A stretch of DNA of 64,000 nt from NCBI RefSeq assembly GCF_014645815.1, contig NZ_BMML01000004.1:434001-498000 (forward strand), in the 5' to 3' direction. Shown here piece after piece: positions 1 to 8,251 of this stretch (its first letter is position 1; each line of letters begins with the position of its first letter). This DNA comes from Streptomyces fuscichromogenes (GTDB lineage Bacteria > Actinomycetota > Actinomycetes > Streptomycetales > Streptomycetaceae). The position numbers were made by a program, and so were the translations under genes. The notes beneath the pieces were generated by a model. The model saw only the letters and a list, made by a program, of their open reading frames with translations. It was not told the DNA's origin and searched no databases.

Positions 1-198
1 GCCGGCGGCCGGCCCCGACACCTGGAGGCTGCTGCCCCGCATCAGCCCGGTGACGAGACCGCCCACGATGCCGGTGACCAGGCCGAGTTCGGCCGGGACA
101 CCGGAGGCCACGGCCACGCCCACGCAGAGCGGGAGCGCGACCAGGAACACGACGAGGGAGGCGGCGAAGTCCTGGCGTATGTAAGGGAATTTGCTCAT
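1..198 (-). CDS. SulP-family anion (bicarbonate/sulfate) transporter, N-terminal fragment
   Basis: Only the first 66 residues are inside the window; the gene runs off the left edge. Reading from ATG at 198 gives [11 protein letters not shown], then a long hydrophobic stretch with [16 protein letters not shown] and a Gly-rich segment ending SGPAAG. This is the first membrane helix and conserved start of SulP/STAS transporters, where a short basic N-terminus precedes an ALPL segment. It lies 8 bp behind the carbonic anhydrase gene on the same strand, an arrangement typical of bicarbonate-uptake SulP proteins paired with a beta-carbonic anhydrase. Transport of bicarbonate rather than sulfate is inferred from that neighbour. 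Confidence 0.85.
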   Translation of the reverse strand, partial: MSKFPYIRQDFAASLVVFLVALPLCVGVAVASGVPAELGLVTGIVGGLVTGLMRGSSLQVSGPAAG

Positions 199-206
199 CG
201 CGGCGC

Positions 207-785
207 TCACAGGGCCTCGAAGGTGTCGGTGCCGGCGCGGTGTTCGCGCACGGCACCGGTGTGGACCTCGTAGTACCAGCCGCGCAGGGTCAGTTCACCC
301 GCCGTCAGCTTCTTGTCGATGCAGGGGTACGAGCGCAGCCGCAGCAGCTGGGCGAGCACGTGGTTCTGCACGCCCTCGGCCACGGCCGGGTCCTCGGCCG
401 CCCCGCTCGGGCGCGGCTCGGCGCTGGCCAGCCAGTCCCGTACGGCGGGTACGGCGGTCAGGTCGTCGCCGCGTACCAGCGCGCCGACGGCGCCGCAGTG
501 CGAGTGCCCGCAGACTACGATGTCGCGGACGCCGAGCACCTCCACGGCGTACTCGATGGTGGCCGCCTCGCTGGTGGGGTGGACCGAGACGTAGGGCGGG
601 ACGATGTTGCCCGCGGTGCGCAGCTCGAAGAGCTCGCCCGGGCGGGCGCCGGTGATCAGGGCCGGGACGACCCGCGAATCGGAGCAGGTGATGAAGAGCA
701 CCTGCGGTGACTGGCCTTCGGCGAGTCTGGCGAACTCCTCAGGGCGCTGTCCGAACGTACGGGCGTTGTCGATGAGGGGCTGCAT
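207..785 (-). CDS. Beta-class carbonic anhydrase
   Basis: 192 aa, normal length for a bacterial beta-carbonic anhydrase, which interconverts CO2 and bicarbonate in the cytoplasm. The zinc site is complete: Cys34 in CSDSR with the Asp36/Arg38 dyad, then His94 and Cys97 in CGHSHCGAV. The ATG at 785 has an AGGAGGAG ribosome binding site about ten bases upstream. The SulP gene follows 8 bp downstream, so the two probably form a bicarbonate supply operon. Nothing ties it to the peptide cluster. Confidence 0.95.
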   Translation of the reverse strand: MQPLIDNARTFGQRPEEFARLAEGQSPQVLFITCSDSRVVPALITGARPGELFELRTAGNIVPPYVSVHPTSEAATIEYAVEVLGVRDIVVCGHSHCGAVGALVRGDDLTAVPAVRDWLASAEPRPSGAAEDPAVAEGVQNHVLAQLLRLRSYPCIDKKLTAGELTLRGWYYEVHTGAVREHRAGTDTFEAL

Positions 786-898
786 GGTGTGTGGACTCCT
801 CCTGGCGCGCTACAGCGGCGCGTCGGGCTTGCACGACGGTGGTGGGGGGATGTGGAGAGCACGGCGGGCCGGGGCGGAGCCCGGCAGCGCCCGCCCGG

Positions 899-1303
899 TC
901 AGCAGCGGAAGACCTGAAGCGTGGCCGGGGAGTGCGCTCTCGACGCTCTTGACGTGCGGTGGTGCCTGGCCGTGGGAGGCACCGAGGTGCGTATGGCCTC
1001 GGTGTGCCGCGCGCTGTGCTGACGTTCGTCCGCACAGCCGGCGGTGGCGCTGCGATGGCGGTCGGCGGTCTGCGGCGGGCCGGTCGGCGCACCGCAGCGG
1101 CCATGGTCGCGGAGGGTGTACGACGTGTACGAGCCGTCGCGCCCGGCCTTCGCCGAGGACTTCGGCCCGGACTGGGCCTTGGCCTCGACATGACTGAGGG
1201 TGTGCGCGGCTGCGAAGGTTGCCGCAGGCGCGAAGAACTGGACGGCGAGCAGGGCGGCGGCCAGGAGCGAGAGCACGGTCCGGGCCGTCTTACCTCGGAA
1301 CAT
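899..1303 (-). CDS. Small secreted protein of unknown function
   Basis: 134 aa from ATG 1303, which has a GAGGGGGG ribosome binding site just upstream; a longer in-frame start at 1348 lacks one. The first ~32 residues form a clear Sec signal peptide (MFRGKTARTV, then LLAAALLAV and an AxA-type site near TFAAA). The mature part is hydrophilic, rich in His, Arg, Ser and Ala, with scattered Cys and no domain I recognise. It may be a small cell-wall or extracellular protein. The low-complexity C-terminus makes the reading frame less certain than the signal peptide. Two inverted repeats lie directly upstream and may control it. Confidence 0.6.
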   Translation of the reverse strand: MFRGKTARTVLSLLAAALLAVQFFAPAATFAAAHTLSHVEAKAQSGPKSSAKAGRDGSYTSYTLRDHGRCGAPTGPPQTADRHRSATAGCADERQHSARHTEAIRTSVPPTARHHRTSRASRAHSPATLQVFRC

Positions 1304-1330
1304 GAGCCCCCCTCGCGGCAGTTCACACCT

Positions 1331-1351
1331 CTTGTGTGCACCAAGCACAAG
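1331..1351. promoter_or_regulatory. Inverted repeat CTTGTG-N9-CACAAG upstream of the secreted-protein gene
   Basis: Six-base arms CTTGTG (1331-1336) and CACAAG (1346-1351) are separated by nine bases, 28 bp before the start codon at 1303. Position and symmetry fit an operator, but no regulator gene adjoins it. Confidence 0.35.
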
Positions 1352-1374
1352 TCAATGGTTGGTCAAGAAACACG

Positions 1375-1404
1375 TTAACCCTGCAAAGTTGTTTGCAGGG
1401 TTAA
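1375..1404. promoter_or_regulatory. Perfect 13-bp inverted repeat, candidate operator
   Basis: Arms TTAACCCTGCAAA (1375-1387) and TTTGCAGGGTTAA (1392-1404) are perfect inverted repeats around a GTTG spacer. It sits about 70 bp upstream of the secreted-protein start and is markedly AT-richer than its surroundings. A T-tract typical of a Rho-independent terminator is missing, and the ends of convergent genes are not here, so a regulator-binding site is more likely than a terminator. Confidence 0.45.
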
Positions 1405-1509
1405 ATCGGTGTTGCGAGCCGAAGAGAGCGTGGAAAATGCCGGTGGCGTGGCCTGATCGGGCTCTTGACCGGAGGGGGCTTGATCACATAGGCGGCCGGC
1501 CGGTGCGGG

Positions 1510-2616
1510 CTACCCGGCGGCCACGAGCCCCTTGGCGTCCCTGGCCAGGGCGGTCAGCCGGGATATCGCGCGGAAGTACTTCTTGCGGTAGCCGCCGTTC
1601 AGCATCTCCTCGCTGAACAGCCTGTCGAAGGGCAGCCCGGCGGCGAGGACCGGGACCTCGCGGTCGTAGAGCCGGTCCGCGAGGACCACGAGCCGCAGTG
1701 CGGTCGACTGGTCGGGCACCGGCTGCACGTCCGTCAGGCAGACGGCGCTCAGGCCGTCGGTCAGCGCGCCGTACCGGCTGGGGTGCACCTTGGCCAGGTG
1801 GTCCAGGAGCTGTGGGAAGGCGTCCAGGGAGGCGGCCGGGGTGGCGTGTGCCGCCTTGGTCACCTGCTCCTCGGAGAACGGCGCCGGCGCCTCGGGCAGG
1901 CCGCGGTGGCGGTAGTCCTCGCCGTCGATGCGCAGGGCGCGGAAGTGGGCCGACAGGCCCTGGATCTCACGCAGGAAGTCGGCGGCGGCGAACCGGCCCT
2001 CGCCGAGCTTGCCGGGCAGGGTGTTGGAGGTGGCGGCGAGCGCGACACCGGCGTCCACCAGGCGGCCCAGCAGCGTCGACACCAGGACGGTGTCGCCGGG
2101 GTCGTCCAGCTCGAACTCGTCGATGCACAGCAGGCGGTGGCCGGAGAGGGTCTGCACGGTCTGCTGGAAGCCGAGGGCGCCGACCAGGTTGGTCAGCTCC
2201 ACGAAGGTGCCGAACGCCTTCAGCGCGGGCTCGGCCGGGGTGGCGTGCCAGAGCGAGGCGAGCAGGTGGGTCTTGCCGACGCCGTACCCGCCGTCGAGGT
2301 AGACCCCGCGCGGCCCGGCGGGCACCTTGGCCGCCCTGCTCCTGCCGAGGCCGAGGAAGCCGCGCCGGCCGCCGGTCGCCGCGTGCGCCCCGCCGAGACC
2401 GCCGGCGAACTCCTCCAGGACCCGTACGGCCTCGGTCTGGCTCGGCTGGTTCGGGTCCGGGAGGTAGGTGGCGAAGCGGACCGAGTCGAAACGGGGCGGC
2501 GGCACCATCTCGGCGACCAGCCGGTCCGCGGGGACGTGCGGCGAACGGGCGCACAGCGACAGCGGGGCCACGTCGGCTATGGGGCTGACCTCGGATGCGG
2601 CGGGAGAAGACGACAC
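1510..2616 (-). CDS. zapE: ZapE/AFG1-family P-loop ATPase
   Basis: 368 aa from the GTG at 2616 (protein starts VSSSPAASEV). The frame stays open upstream to 2655, but that part overlaps the divergent neighbour and looks non-coding. The AFG1/ZapE ATPase core is clear: Walker A GGYGVGKTHL near residues 109-118, Walker B LLCIDEFEL near 160, and AATSNTLP of the sensor region. In proteobacteria ZapE modulates the FtsZ ring; in actinomycetes its role is less defined. The gene is divergent from the RibD-like reductase gene with only about 37 bp between start codons, so their promoters must overlap. A core-genome gene, not part of the peptide cluster. Confidence 0.88.
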   Translation of the reverse strand: MSSSPAASEVSPIADVAPLSLCARSPHVPADRLVAEMVPPPRFDSVRFATYLPDPNQPSQTEAVRVLEEFAGGLGGAHAATGGRRGFLGLGRSRAAKVPAGPRGVYLDGGYGVGKTHLLASLWHATPAEPALKAFGTFVELTNLVGALGFQQTVQTLSGHRLLCIDEFELDDPGDTVLVSTLLGRLVDAGVALAATSNTLPGKLGEGRFAAADFLREIQGLSAHFRALRIDGEDYRHRGLPEAPAPFSEEQVTKAAHATPAASLDAFPQLLDHLAKVHPSRYGALTDGLSAVCLTDVQPVPDQSTALRLVVLADRLYDREVPVLAAGLPFDRLFSEEMLNGGYRKKYFRAISRLTALARDAKGLVAAG

Positions 2617-2653
2617 GGTCACCCATGTTAGTTGCCGTGCCACACTGCACGGC

Positions 2654-3730
2654 ATGCGACGCCTGTTCCCTGTGACCGAACAAACACCACGACGGGCCTT
2701 CGGCGGTTCGGCCGAGGGGGCGGGTCCGGGGGGCGGGTCCGAGGCCTCCGGCGGGCCGGTCGGCGGGGAGGGGCCCGGAGCCGGGCCGAGTGCCTCCGGC
2801 GGCTTGGCCGAGGGGGCGGGGCATGGCGGAGGGTCCGAGGCCTCCGGCGGGCCGGCTGTGGGGGAGGGGCTTGCGGGCGGTGTGGGTGGCTCCGGGGCGG
2901 CGGCCGAGGGGGCGGCGTCCGGCGGTCCGGTCGGCGGGGTGCGTGCCGGGGCCGGGCCGGGCTCCGGTGGGGGGAGTGGTTCCGGTTCCGGGTTCGGATC
3001 TGTCGACCGGGAGTGGAGTCTCGGTGAGCTGGCGCTCGCCTACGCCTATCCCGAGTCCGCCGGGCGGGAGGTCTGGCTGCGGGCCAACATGGTGTCGACG
3101 CTTGACGGGGCCGGTCAGCACGACGGGCGGTCGCAGCCCATCTCCGGTGCGGCCGACATGCGCATCTTCGGCACCCTGAGAGGACTCGCGGACGTCGTCG
3201 TCGTCGGTGCGGAAACGGTACGGCAGGAGGGGTACCGGCCGGTACGCGAGCGGGCGGATTTCGCTGCGGCCCGGACCGCGGCCGGCCAGGCCGCGGTCGC
3301 CGCGGTCGCCGTCGTGACCGCGAGCCTCGACCTCGACCTCTCGCTCCCGCTGTTCACCTCGCCCCTCGTGCCCACCCTGATCCTGACCGGCGCGGCGGCC
3401 GCCCCCGACCGCGTCGCCGCCGCCGAGCGCGCCGGCGCCCGGGTGGTGATCGCCGGTGACGGCGTCGGCGTCGACCCCGCCCGCGCGGTCCGCGCCCTGG
3501 CCGGCCTCGGACACACCCGGCTGCTCACCGAGGGCGGTCCCCGGCTGCTCGGGCAGTTCGTCGCCGCCGACGTCCTCGACGAGCTGTGCCTGACGGTCTC
3601 CCCGATGCTCACGGCGGGCGACGCGCAGCGGATCGCCGGGGGACCCGGTGTCGCTGTACCCCGACGCTTCGAACTAGTGTCCCTCCTGGAGGAGGCCGGA
3701 TTCCTGTTCGGCCGCTACCGCCGGTCCTGA
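2654..3730 (+). CDS. RibD C-terminal / dihydrofolate-reductase-like pyrimidine reductase family protein
   Basis: 358 aa from ATG 2654. The C-terminal ~240 residues carry RibD_C/DHFR-fold signatures: NMVSTLDGA, then VVGAETVRQEGY at the nucleotide-binding loop, and LLTEGGPRLLGQF near the end. Family members reduce pyrimidine-type intermediates with NAD(P)H; the exact substrate cannot be read from sequence. Residues ~16-112 are a low-complexity Gly/Ser/Ala/Glu-rich insert with repeated EGAGPGGG and SEASGGP units, absent from typical family members. The frame is open upstream to 2468, but that region is antisense to the ZapE gene and was discarded. The expected enzyme core lacks the RibD deaminase domain. 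Confidence 0.82.
   Translation: MRRLFPVTEQTPRRAFGGSAEGAGPGGGSEASGGPVGGEGPGAGPSASGGLAEGAGHGGGSEASGGPAVGEGLAGGVGGSGAAAEGAASGGPVGGVRAGAGPGSGGGSGSGSGFGSVDREWSLGELALAYAYPESAGREVWLRANMVSTLDGAGQHDGRSQPISGAADMRIFGTLRGLADVVVVGAETVRQEGYRPVRERADFAAARTAAGQAAVAAVAVVTASLDLDLSLPLFTSPLVPTLILTGAAAAPDRVAAAERAGARVVIAGDGVGVDPARAVRALAGLGHTRLLTEGGPRLLGQFVAADVLDELCLTVSPMLTAGDAQRIAGGPGVAVPRRFELVSLLEEAGFLFGRYRRS
2699..2990 (+). repeat. Imperfect tandem repeats encoding a Gly/Ala/Ser-rich insert
   Basis: Direct imperfect copies of blocks such as GGCCTCCGGCGGGCCGG and CGAGGGGGCGGG recur across this segment in frame, giving repeated Gly-rich peptide units in the N-terminal region of the RibD-like protein. Spacing is irregular, so this is a decayed or expanding microrepeat tract rather than a fixed-period array. 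Confidence 0.6.
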
Positions 3731-3735
3731 AAACG

Positions 3736-3754
3736 GCGGAATATACCGTTCCGC
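3736..3754. other. Short inverted repeat after the RibD-like gene
   Basis: GCGGAA (3736-3741) and TTCCGC (3749-3754) flank an AT-containing 7-base loop, six bases after the stop codon. It could be a weak terminator of the gene before it or an operator for the gene at 3885. No T-run follows. Confidence 0.35.
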
Positions 3755-3884
3755 TTAGCTTCCGGCGGGCAAACTGAATCCGGCAGTACCCGTGCGATCA
3801 CGGGGCAGGATGGTTTCCGCAGGGGTGCTGGGCCCCACGAAGGACAGAGGGTCGAAGTGATCCTCTAAGGAGAAGAGGCGCCTG

Positions 3885-4358
3885 GTGTTCACAAGCGTTC
3901 TGATGATCGAGAAGGCCCTGACGTCCGCCGACGTGGAGTTCGTCACGACCTTGCACGGGGACGAGCAGGTCGCCTTCCATGTGCTGCTCCAGCCGCGCGG
4001 CGACCAGGCGGACCGCCTGCTGCGGGCCATCGACGACATCGCGCTCGGCGAACTCGACGAGGCCGCGCGCGAGCGGGAGACGCCGGAGGGAGAAGCGGCC
4101 AAGGGCCCCGCCGAGCAGGCGCTGGCCGTGTCCCTGACGGCTCTGCGGGCGGCGGGAAGCGCGGCGGAGGGGCGGCTGGTCGAGGACCACCCGCTGGACG
4201 CGCTGCGCAAGCTGGTGGAAGAGGTCGGCGCGGACGAGGTGATCGTGCTGACCGATCCGCACTACGTGGAGGAGTTCTTCCACCGGGACTGGGCGTCCCG
4301 GGCGCGGCACAAGGTGGGGGTGCCGGTGCTGAAGCTGTTCTCGCACAGCAAGGCCTAG
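3885..4358 (+). CDS. Conserved small alpha/beta protein, unknown function
   Basis: 157 aa from GTG 3885, preceded by an AAGGAGAAG ribosome binding site; ATG 3903 is a possible internal start. The protein alternates predicted strands and helices: FVTTLHGDEQVAFHVLLQP at the front, a charged Glu-rich middle (residues ~50-75), and EVGADEVIVLTDPHYVEEFF followed by KVGVPVLKLFSHSKA at the end. This layout, with a C-terminal 'evivlt' strand, resembles universal-stress-protein-like folds, though no ATP-binding G-2x-G-9x-G signature is visible. I do not recognise a function. It precedes murC on the same strand but is separated from it by 148 bp including a hairpin element. Confidence 0.75.
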   Translation: MFTSVLMIEKALTSADVEFVTTLHGDEQVAFHVLLQPRGDQADRLLRAIDDIALGELDEAARERETPEGEAAKGPAEQALAVSLTALRAAGSAAEGRLVEDHPLDALRKLVEEVGADEVIVLTDPHYVEEFFHRDWASRARHKVGVPVLKLFSHSKA

Positions 4359-4366
4359 ACGCCGTA

Positions 4367-4412
4367 GGGGGTGCGGTGCGTTGTGGCTGGTCGCGCAGTT
4401 CCCCGCGCCCCC
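4367..4412. repeat. Streptomyces-type intergenic repeat / hairpin, likely terminator
   Basis: Arms GGGGGTGCGG (4367-4376) and CCGCGCCCCC (4403-4412) pair over ten positions with one G-T wobble, enclosing a core that includes GTTGTGGCTGGTCGCGCAGT. From memory, closely similar sequence recurs many times between genes in Streptomyces genomes. It lies nine bases after the stop codon at 4358 and probably ends that transcript. Confidence 0.6.
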
Positions 4413-4506
4413 AGGTGGGGATGGCGTGCGTCCTTTGCGAAGCGACCCGTGGTGCAGCACATAGGCTAGGGCTGCTTTGGCACGTCACCGTCTCTGGGAG
4501 AAACAC

Positions 4507-5895
4507 ATGGCACCCGGCCTTCCTTCCGCCATGGAGCGACCGCACTTCATCGGGATCGGCGGCGCCGGGATGTCGGGGATCGCCAAGATCCTCGCCCAGC
4601 GCGGTGCCGAGGTGGCCGGGAGCGACGCCAAGGAGTCGGAGACCGCCGAGGCGCTGCGGGCGCTCGGCGTCACCGTGCACATCGGGCACGCCGCCGGGCA
4701 CCTCGCCGACGACGCCAGCTGTGTCGTCGTCTCCTCGGCGATCCGGCAGGACAACCCGGAGCTGGCCCGCGCGGCCGAACTGGGCATCCCGGTGGTGCAC
4801 CGCTCGGACGCCCTCGCCGCCCTGATGGACGGTCTGCGTCCGATCGCGGTCGCCGGCACCCACGGCAAGACCACCACCACGTCCATGCTCGCGGTGTCCC
4901 TGACCGCGCTGGGCCGGACCCCCTCGTACGCCATCGGCGGCGACCTGGACGCCCCCGGCTCCAACGCCCTGCACGGCGCGGGCGAGATCTTCGTCGCCGA
5001 GGCGGACGAGTCGGACCGCAGCTTCCACAAGTACGCGCCCGAGGTCGCCATCGTCCTCAACGTGGAGCTCGACCACCACGCCAACTACGCCTCGATGGAC
5101 GAGATCTACGAGTCCTTCGAGACCTTCGCGGGCCGCATCGTGCCCGGCGGCACGCTGGTGGTCAACGCCGACCACGAGGGGGCGCGCGAGCTGACCCGGC
5201 GGGTGGCCTGCAAGGTGAACACGGTGACGTACGGGGAGGCCGCGGACGCCGACGTCCGGGTGCTGTCCGTCGTACCGCAGGGTCTCAAGAGCGAGGTCAC
5301 CGTCCTGCTGGACGGCACCGAGCTGACCTTCGGGGTCTCCGTACCCGGCCGGCACTACGCGCACAACGCGGTCGCCGCGCTGGCCGCGGGCGTGGCGCTC
5401 GGGATCCCGGCCGCGGAACTCGCACCCGCCCTGGCCGCGTACACCGGGGTCAAGCGGCGCCTCCAGCTCAAGGGCGAGGCGGCCGGGGTCCAGGTCATCG
5501 ACTCCTACGCCCACCACCCGACCGAGATGACCGCCGACCTGGAGGCCATGCGCGCCGCCGCCGGGGACGCCCGGATCCTGGTCGTCTTCCAGCCGCACCT
5601 CTTCTCCCGGACCCAGGAGCTGGGCAAGGAGATGGGCGACGCGCTGGCCCTCGCGGACGCCTCGGTCGTCCTCGACATCTACCCGGCCCGCGAGGACCCG
5701 ATCCCCGGGGTCACCAGCGAGCTGATCATCGAGGCGGCACGGGCCGCGGGCGCCGACGTCACCGCCGTGCACGACAAGGACGAGGTCCCCGCCGTGGTCG
5801 CGGGAATGACGAAGCCCGGTGATCTGGTTCTCACCATGGGCGCGGGCGATGTGACCGACCTGGGCCCGAGGATCCTGGAACGCCTGGCGAAGTGA
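4507..5895 (+). CDS. murC: UDP-N-acetylmuramate--L-alanine ligase
   Basis: 462 aa from ATG 4507, chosen because GGGAG sits six bases upstream; a TTG ten codons earlier is also in frame but lacks a good site. MurC adds L-Ala to UDP-MurNAc in the cytoplasm, the first amino acid of the peptidoglycan stem peptide. The N-terminal nucleotide-sugar fold has HFIGIGGAGMSGIA (residues ~13-26), the ATP-binding loop is GTHGKTTTTSM near 118, and the C-terminal domain has YAHHPTEM. Length and motif order are typical. It is placed away from a division/cell-wall cluster, next to msrB 13 bp downstream. Confidence 0.97.
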   Translation: MAPGLPSAMERPHFIGIGGAGMSGIAKILAQRGAEVAGSDAKESETAEALRALGVTVHIGHAAGHLADDASCVVVSSAIRQDNPELARAAELGIPVVHRSDALAALMDGLRPIAVAGTHGKTTTTSMLAVSLTALGRTPSYAIGGDLDAPGSNALHGAGEIFVAEADESDRSFHKYAPEVAIVLNVELDHHANYASMDEIYESFETFAGRIVPGGTLVVNADHEGARELTRRVACKVNTVTYGEAADADVRVLSVVPQGLKSEVTVLLDGTELTFGVSVPGRHYAHNAVAALAAGVALGIPAAELAPALAAYTGVKRRLQLKGEAAGVQVIDSYAHHPTEMTADLEAMRAAAGDARILVVFQPHLFSRTQELGKEMGDALALADASVVLDIYPAREDPIPGVTSELIIEAARAAGADVTAVHDKDEVPAVVAGMTKPGDLVLTMGAGDVTDLGPRILERLAK

Positions 5896-5908
5896 GGGGC
5901 TGAGAGTC

Positions 5909-6316
5909 ATGTCGTACGACGTCGAGAAGCCGGACGAGCAGTGGCGGGCGGAGCTGTCGCCGGCCGAGTACGCCGTGCTGCGTCAGGCGGCGACCGAGCC
6001 GGCCTTCAGGGGTGAGTACACCGACACCAAGACCAAGGGCGTGTACTCCTGTCGCGCCTGTGGTGCCGAGCTGTTCACCTCCGGCACGAAGTTCGAGTCC
6101 CACTGCGGGTGGCCGAGCTTCTACGACCCGAAGGACACCGACGCGGTCGAGCTGATCGAGGACCGCACGCACGGGATGGTCCGCACCGAGGTGCGGTGCG
6201 CGCGCTGCGGCTCGCATCTCGGGCACGTGTTCGAGGGTGAGGGGTATGCGACCCCGACCGACCAGCGGTACTGCATCAACTCGATCTCACTGCGGCTGGA
6301 GCCGGACGAGGCGTGA
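5909..6316 (+). CDS. msrB: Peptide-methionine (R)-S-oxide reductase
   Basis: 135 aa. MsrB reduces methionine-R-sulfoxide in oxidised proteins. Two CxxC zinc pairs are present (Cys48/Cys51 in CRACG and Cys97/Cys100 in CARCG), with catalytic Cys122 in RYCIN and a candidate resolving Cys66 in SHCGWPSF. Start ATG 5909 follows a GAGGGG site, 13 bp after murC, so the two are probably cotranscribed. It is the last core gene before the peptide cluster begins on the opposite strand. Confidence 0.96.
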   Translation: MSYDVEKPDEQWRAELSPAEYAVLRQAATEPAFRGEYTDTKTKGVYSCRACGAELFTSGTKFESHCGWPSFYDPKDTDAVELIEDRTHGMVRTEVRCARCGSHLGHVFEGEGYATPTDQRYCINSISLRLEPDEA

Positions 6317-6357
6317 GCCCCGCGGCGTGACCGGCCGCCGGCGGTGGGTCTCCGGGG

Positions 6358-6395
6358 GTCCCCGCGTGGTCGTGCGTCGGCACGCACGCGGGGAC
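6358..6395. terminator. Bidirectional hairpin between convergent msrB and the A-domain gene
   Basis: Arms GTCCCCGCGTG (6358-6368) and CACGCGGGGAC (6385-6395) form an 11-bp perfect stem, with a second 5-bp stem (CGTGC/GCACG) inside the loop. It lies between two convergent stop codons, the expected place for a shared terminator in high-GC bacteria, which often lack a T-run. Confidence 0.7.
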
Positions 6396-6442
6396 GCCCC
6401 GCCGGACCGCCGGGCGCGGCCCGGGTACTCCCCGGCCGCCCG

Positions 6443-8011
6443 TCAGCCGGTGCGCGAGGGACGCGTGCCGAGCCCGGCCAGGGCCCGCCGGTCGGTCTTG
6501 CCGGACGGCGTGAGGGGCAGCGCGTCCAGGACGCGATAGCGGTCGGGCATCATGTGCGGCGGGAGCTCGGTGCCCGCGTGCGCGCGCAGCCTGGCCTGCA
6601 GACCGTCCTCCTGCCCCGGTGCCGGGACCACGCAGGCGAGCAGGAGACTGCTCCCGGACGAGGTGGTGGCCACGGTGACGGCGACGTCGCTCAGCAGCCC
6701 GGAATCACGCAGGACGGCTTCTATCTCGCCGGGTTCGATGCGGAACCCGCGTACTTTCAGCTGCTGGTCGGCCCGGCCCGCGTACTCCAGCTCGCCGTCC
6801 GGCAGTTCCCGGGCCAGGTCTCCGGTCCGGTAGTGCGGCAGCGGCCCGGACACCGTCTCCAGGACGACGAAGCGCTCCCGGGTCAGCTCCGCCCGGTTGA
6901 GGTAGCCGGCCGACACCCCCGACCCCGACACCCACATCTCGCCGACGGTTCCCGGTTCCACAGGGCGCCGTTCCTCGTCGAGCAGCCGCACCGACAGATG
7001 AGGCAGCGGCCGTCCGATCGGCGAGAGCACGTCCCCGGCGAGGGCCGCGTCGTCCAGCGCCTTGTAGGTGACGTGGACCGTCGTCTCCGTGATGCCGTAC
7101 ATGTTGACGGCCTTCGGGCGGGACCCGCGAACCCGGTTCAGGAACTCCCGTACGACCGGGAGGTCCACGCTTTCCCCGCCGAAGACCAGGTGGCGCACGG
7201 ACAGCGGCGGGGAGCCCGCCACGCTGTGGGCCTTCGAGGTGTAGCGGAAGACCGAGGGCACCTGGTTCAGCACGGTGATCCGCTGCTCCACCAGGAGGCC
7301 GACCAGTTCCTGCGGCGAGCGCGCCACCTCGTCGGGTACGACGACCAGGGTGCCCCCGGTGCTGAAGGCGCCCCACAACTCCCAGACGGAGAAGTCGAAA
7401 CTGAGCGAGTGGAACAGCGTCCACCGCTCCTCGGGACCGAAGTCGAACAGCGGCACGGCCGCGTGCAGCAGGGCCAGCACGTTCCCGTGGGTCACCAGAC
7501 AGCCCTTGGGGCGGCCGGTGGAGCCGGAGGTGTAGATGACGTAGGCGGTGTCGTCGGCGGTGGGCCGCGATCCCGGCCGCGCCCCGGCCGAGGCGACGGG
7601 CCCGTCCGGCTCGACCGCCGCCGACTCCTCGTCCAGGACGGTCAGGTCCTTGCCCAGCTCCACCTTGCGTGCCGCGGGGCCGGTGACGACCCGCAGGTCC
7701 GCGTCCTCGGCTATGTGACGCAGCCGTTCGGCGGGGTAGGACGGGTCGAGCGGCACATAGGCGGCGCCGGTCTTCAGGATCGCCAGAATCGTCACCACGG
7801 AGGCCGACGAACGGTCCACGAGGGCACCGACCAGGTCCCCCGGGCCCACACCGTGCCGGGCCAGGGTGCCCGCGAGCCGGTCCGAGCGGGTGTCCAGCTC
7901 CGCGTACGTCCACACCTGCGCGCCGTCCCGCAGGGCGACGGCCTCGGGAACCCGGGCGACGCACCGGCGGAACAGGTCCGGCAACGAGTCGGGATCCGGT
8001 AGCGGGGTCAT
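6443..8011 (-). CDS. Free-standing NRPS adenylation domain, predicted threonine
   Basis: 522 aa from ATG 8011, preceded by a strong GGAAGGAGAT site; upstream in-frame codons were rejected. It activates an amino acid as its adenylate for transfer to a carrier protein in trans. Visible core motifs: A3 IYTSGSTGRPKG, A4 FDFSVWE, A5 NMYGITETT, A7 YRTGDLA, A8 GRADQQLKVRGFRIE and A10 PLTPSGKTD. Pocket residues aligned by eye to GrsA read DFWNVGMVHK, one step from the textbook threonine code DFWNIGMVHK. There is no carrier or condensation domain attached. Several carrier domains in the cluster lack an A partner, so this enzyme probably loads one of them. It is last in the minus-strand operon, 240 bp after its neighbour. 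Confidence 0.93.
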   Translation of the reverse strand: MTPLPDPDSLPDLFRRCVARVPEAVALRDGAQVWTYAELDTRSDRLAGTLARHGVGPGDLVGALVDRSSASVVTILAILKTGAAYVPLDPSYPAERLRHIAEDADLRVVTGPAARKVELGKDLTVLDEESAAVEPDGPVASAGARPGSRPTADDTAYVIYTSGSTGRPKGCLVTHGNVLALLHAAVPLFDFGPEERWTLFHSLSFDFSVWELWGAFSTGGTLVVVPDEVARSPQELVGLLVEQRITVLNQVPSVFRYTSKAHSVAGSPPLSVRHLVFGGESVDLPVVREFLNRVRGSRPKAVNMYGITETTVHVTYKALDDAALAGDVLSPIGRPLPHLSVRLLDEERRPVEPGTVGEMWVSGSGVSAGYLNRAELTRERFVVLETVSGPLPHYRTGDLARELPDGELEYAGRADQQLKVRGFRIEPGEIEAVLRDSGLLSDVAVTVATTSSGSSLLLACVVPAPGQEDGLQARLRAHAGTELPPHMMPDRYRVLDALPLTPSGKTDRRALAGLGTRPSRTG

Positions 8012-8251
8012 GCGGTATCTCCTTCCGGCGTGCCAGGCTGCGGGCCCCGGCCCGCACGGCAGCGTCAACGAGGAACTTCCGGGACCGGGCCGGGGACCTG
8101 TCGGACCCGCCCGGCCGGGCGGAAGTGGTGCCCTGGGCCGGACACGACGGCCGCGAGACCGCTGTCGGCACCTGACACGTGGGTGTTCCTTCCCCGTCTT
8201 CGCCCGCAGCTCGGACCGACCGGCTAAACGTGCGGCAAAGAACGACGGTCG
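8012..8251. other. Spacer within the minus-strand operon
   Basis: 240 bp between the ATP-grasp gene at 8252 and the A-domain gene. I see no convincing ORF. A short GC hairpin, arms TGCGGGC and GCCCGCA at 8039-8056, and room for a promoter are present, so the A gene could be separately transcribed. Confidence 0.3.

Noticed and set aside
2468..2653. N-terminal extension of the RibD-like reductase.
   Set aside because: Overlaps the start of the ZapE gene on the other strand, has no recognisable motif, and the ATG at 2654 is a better start.
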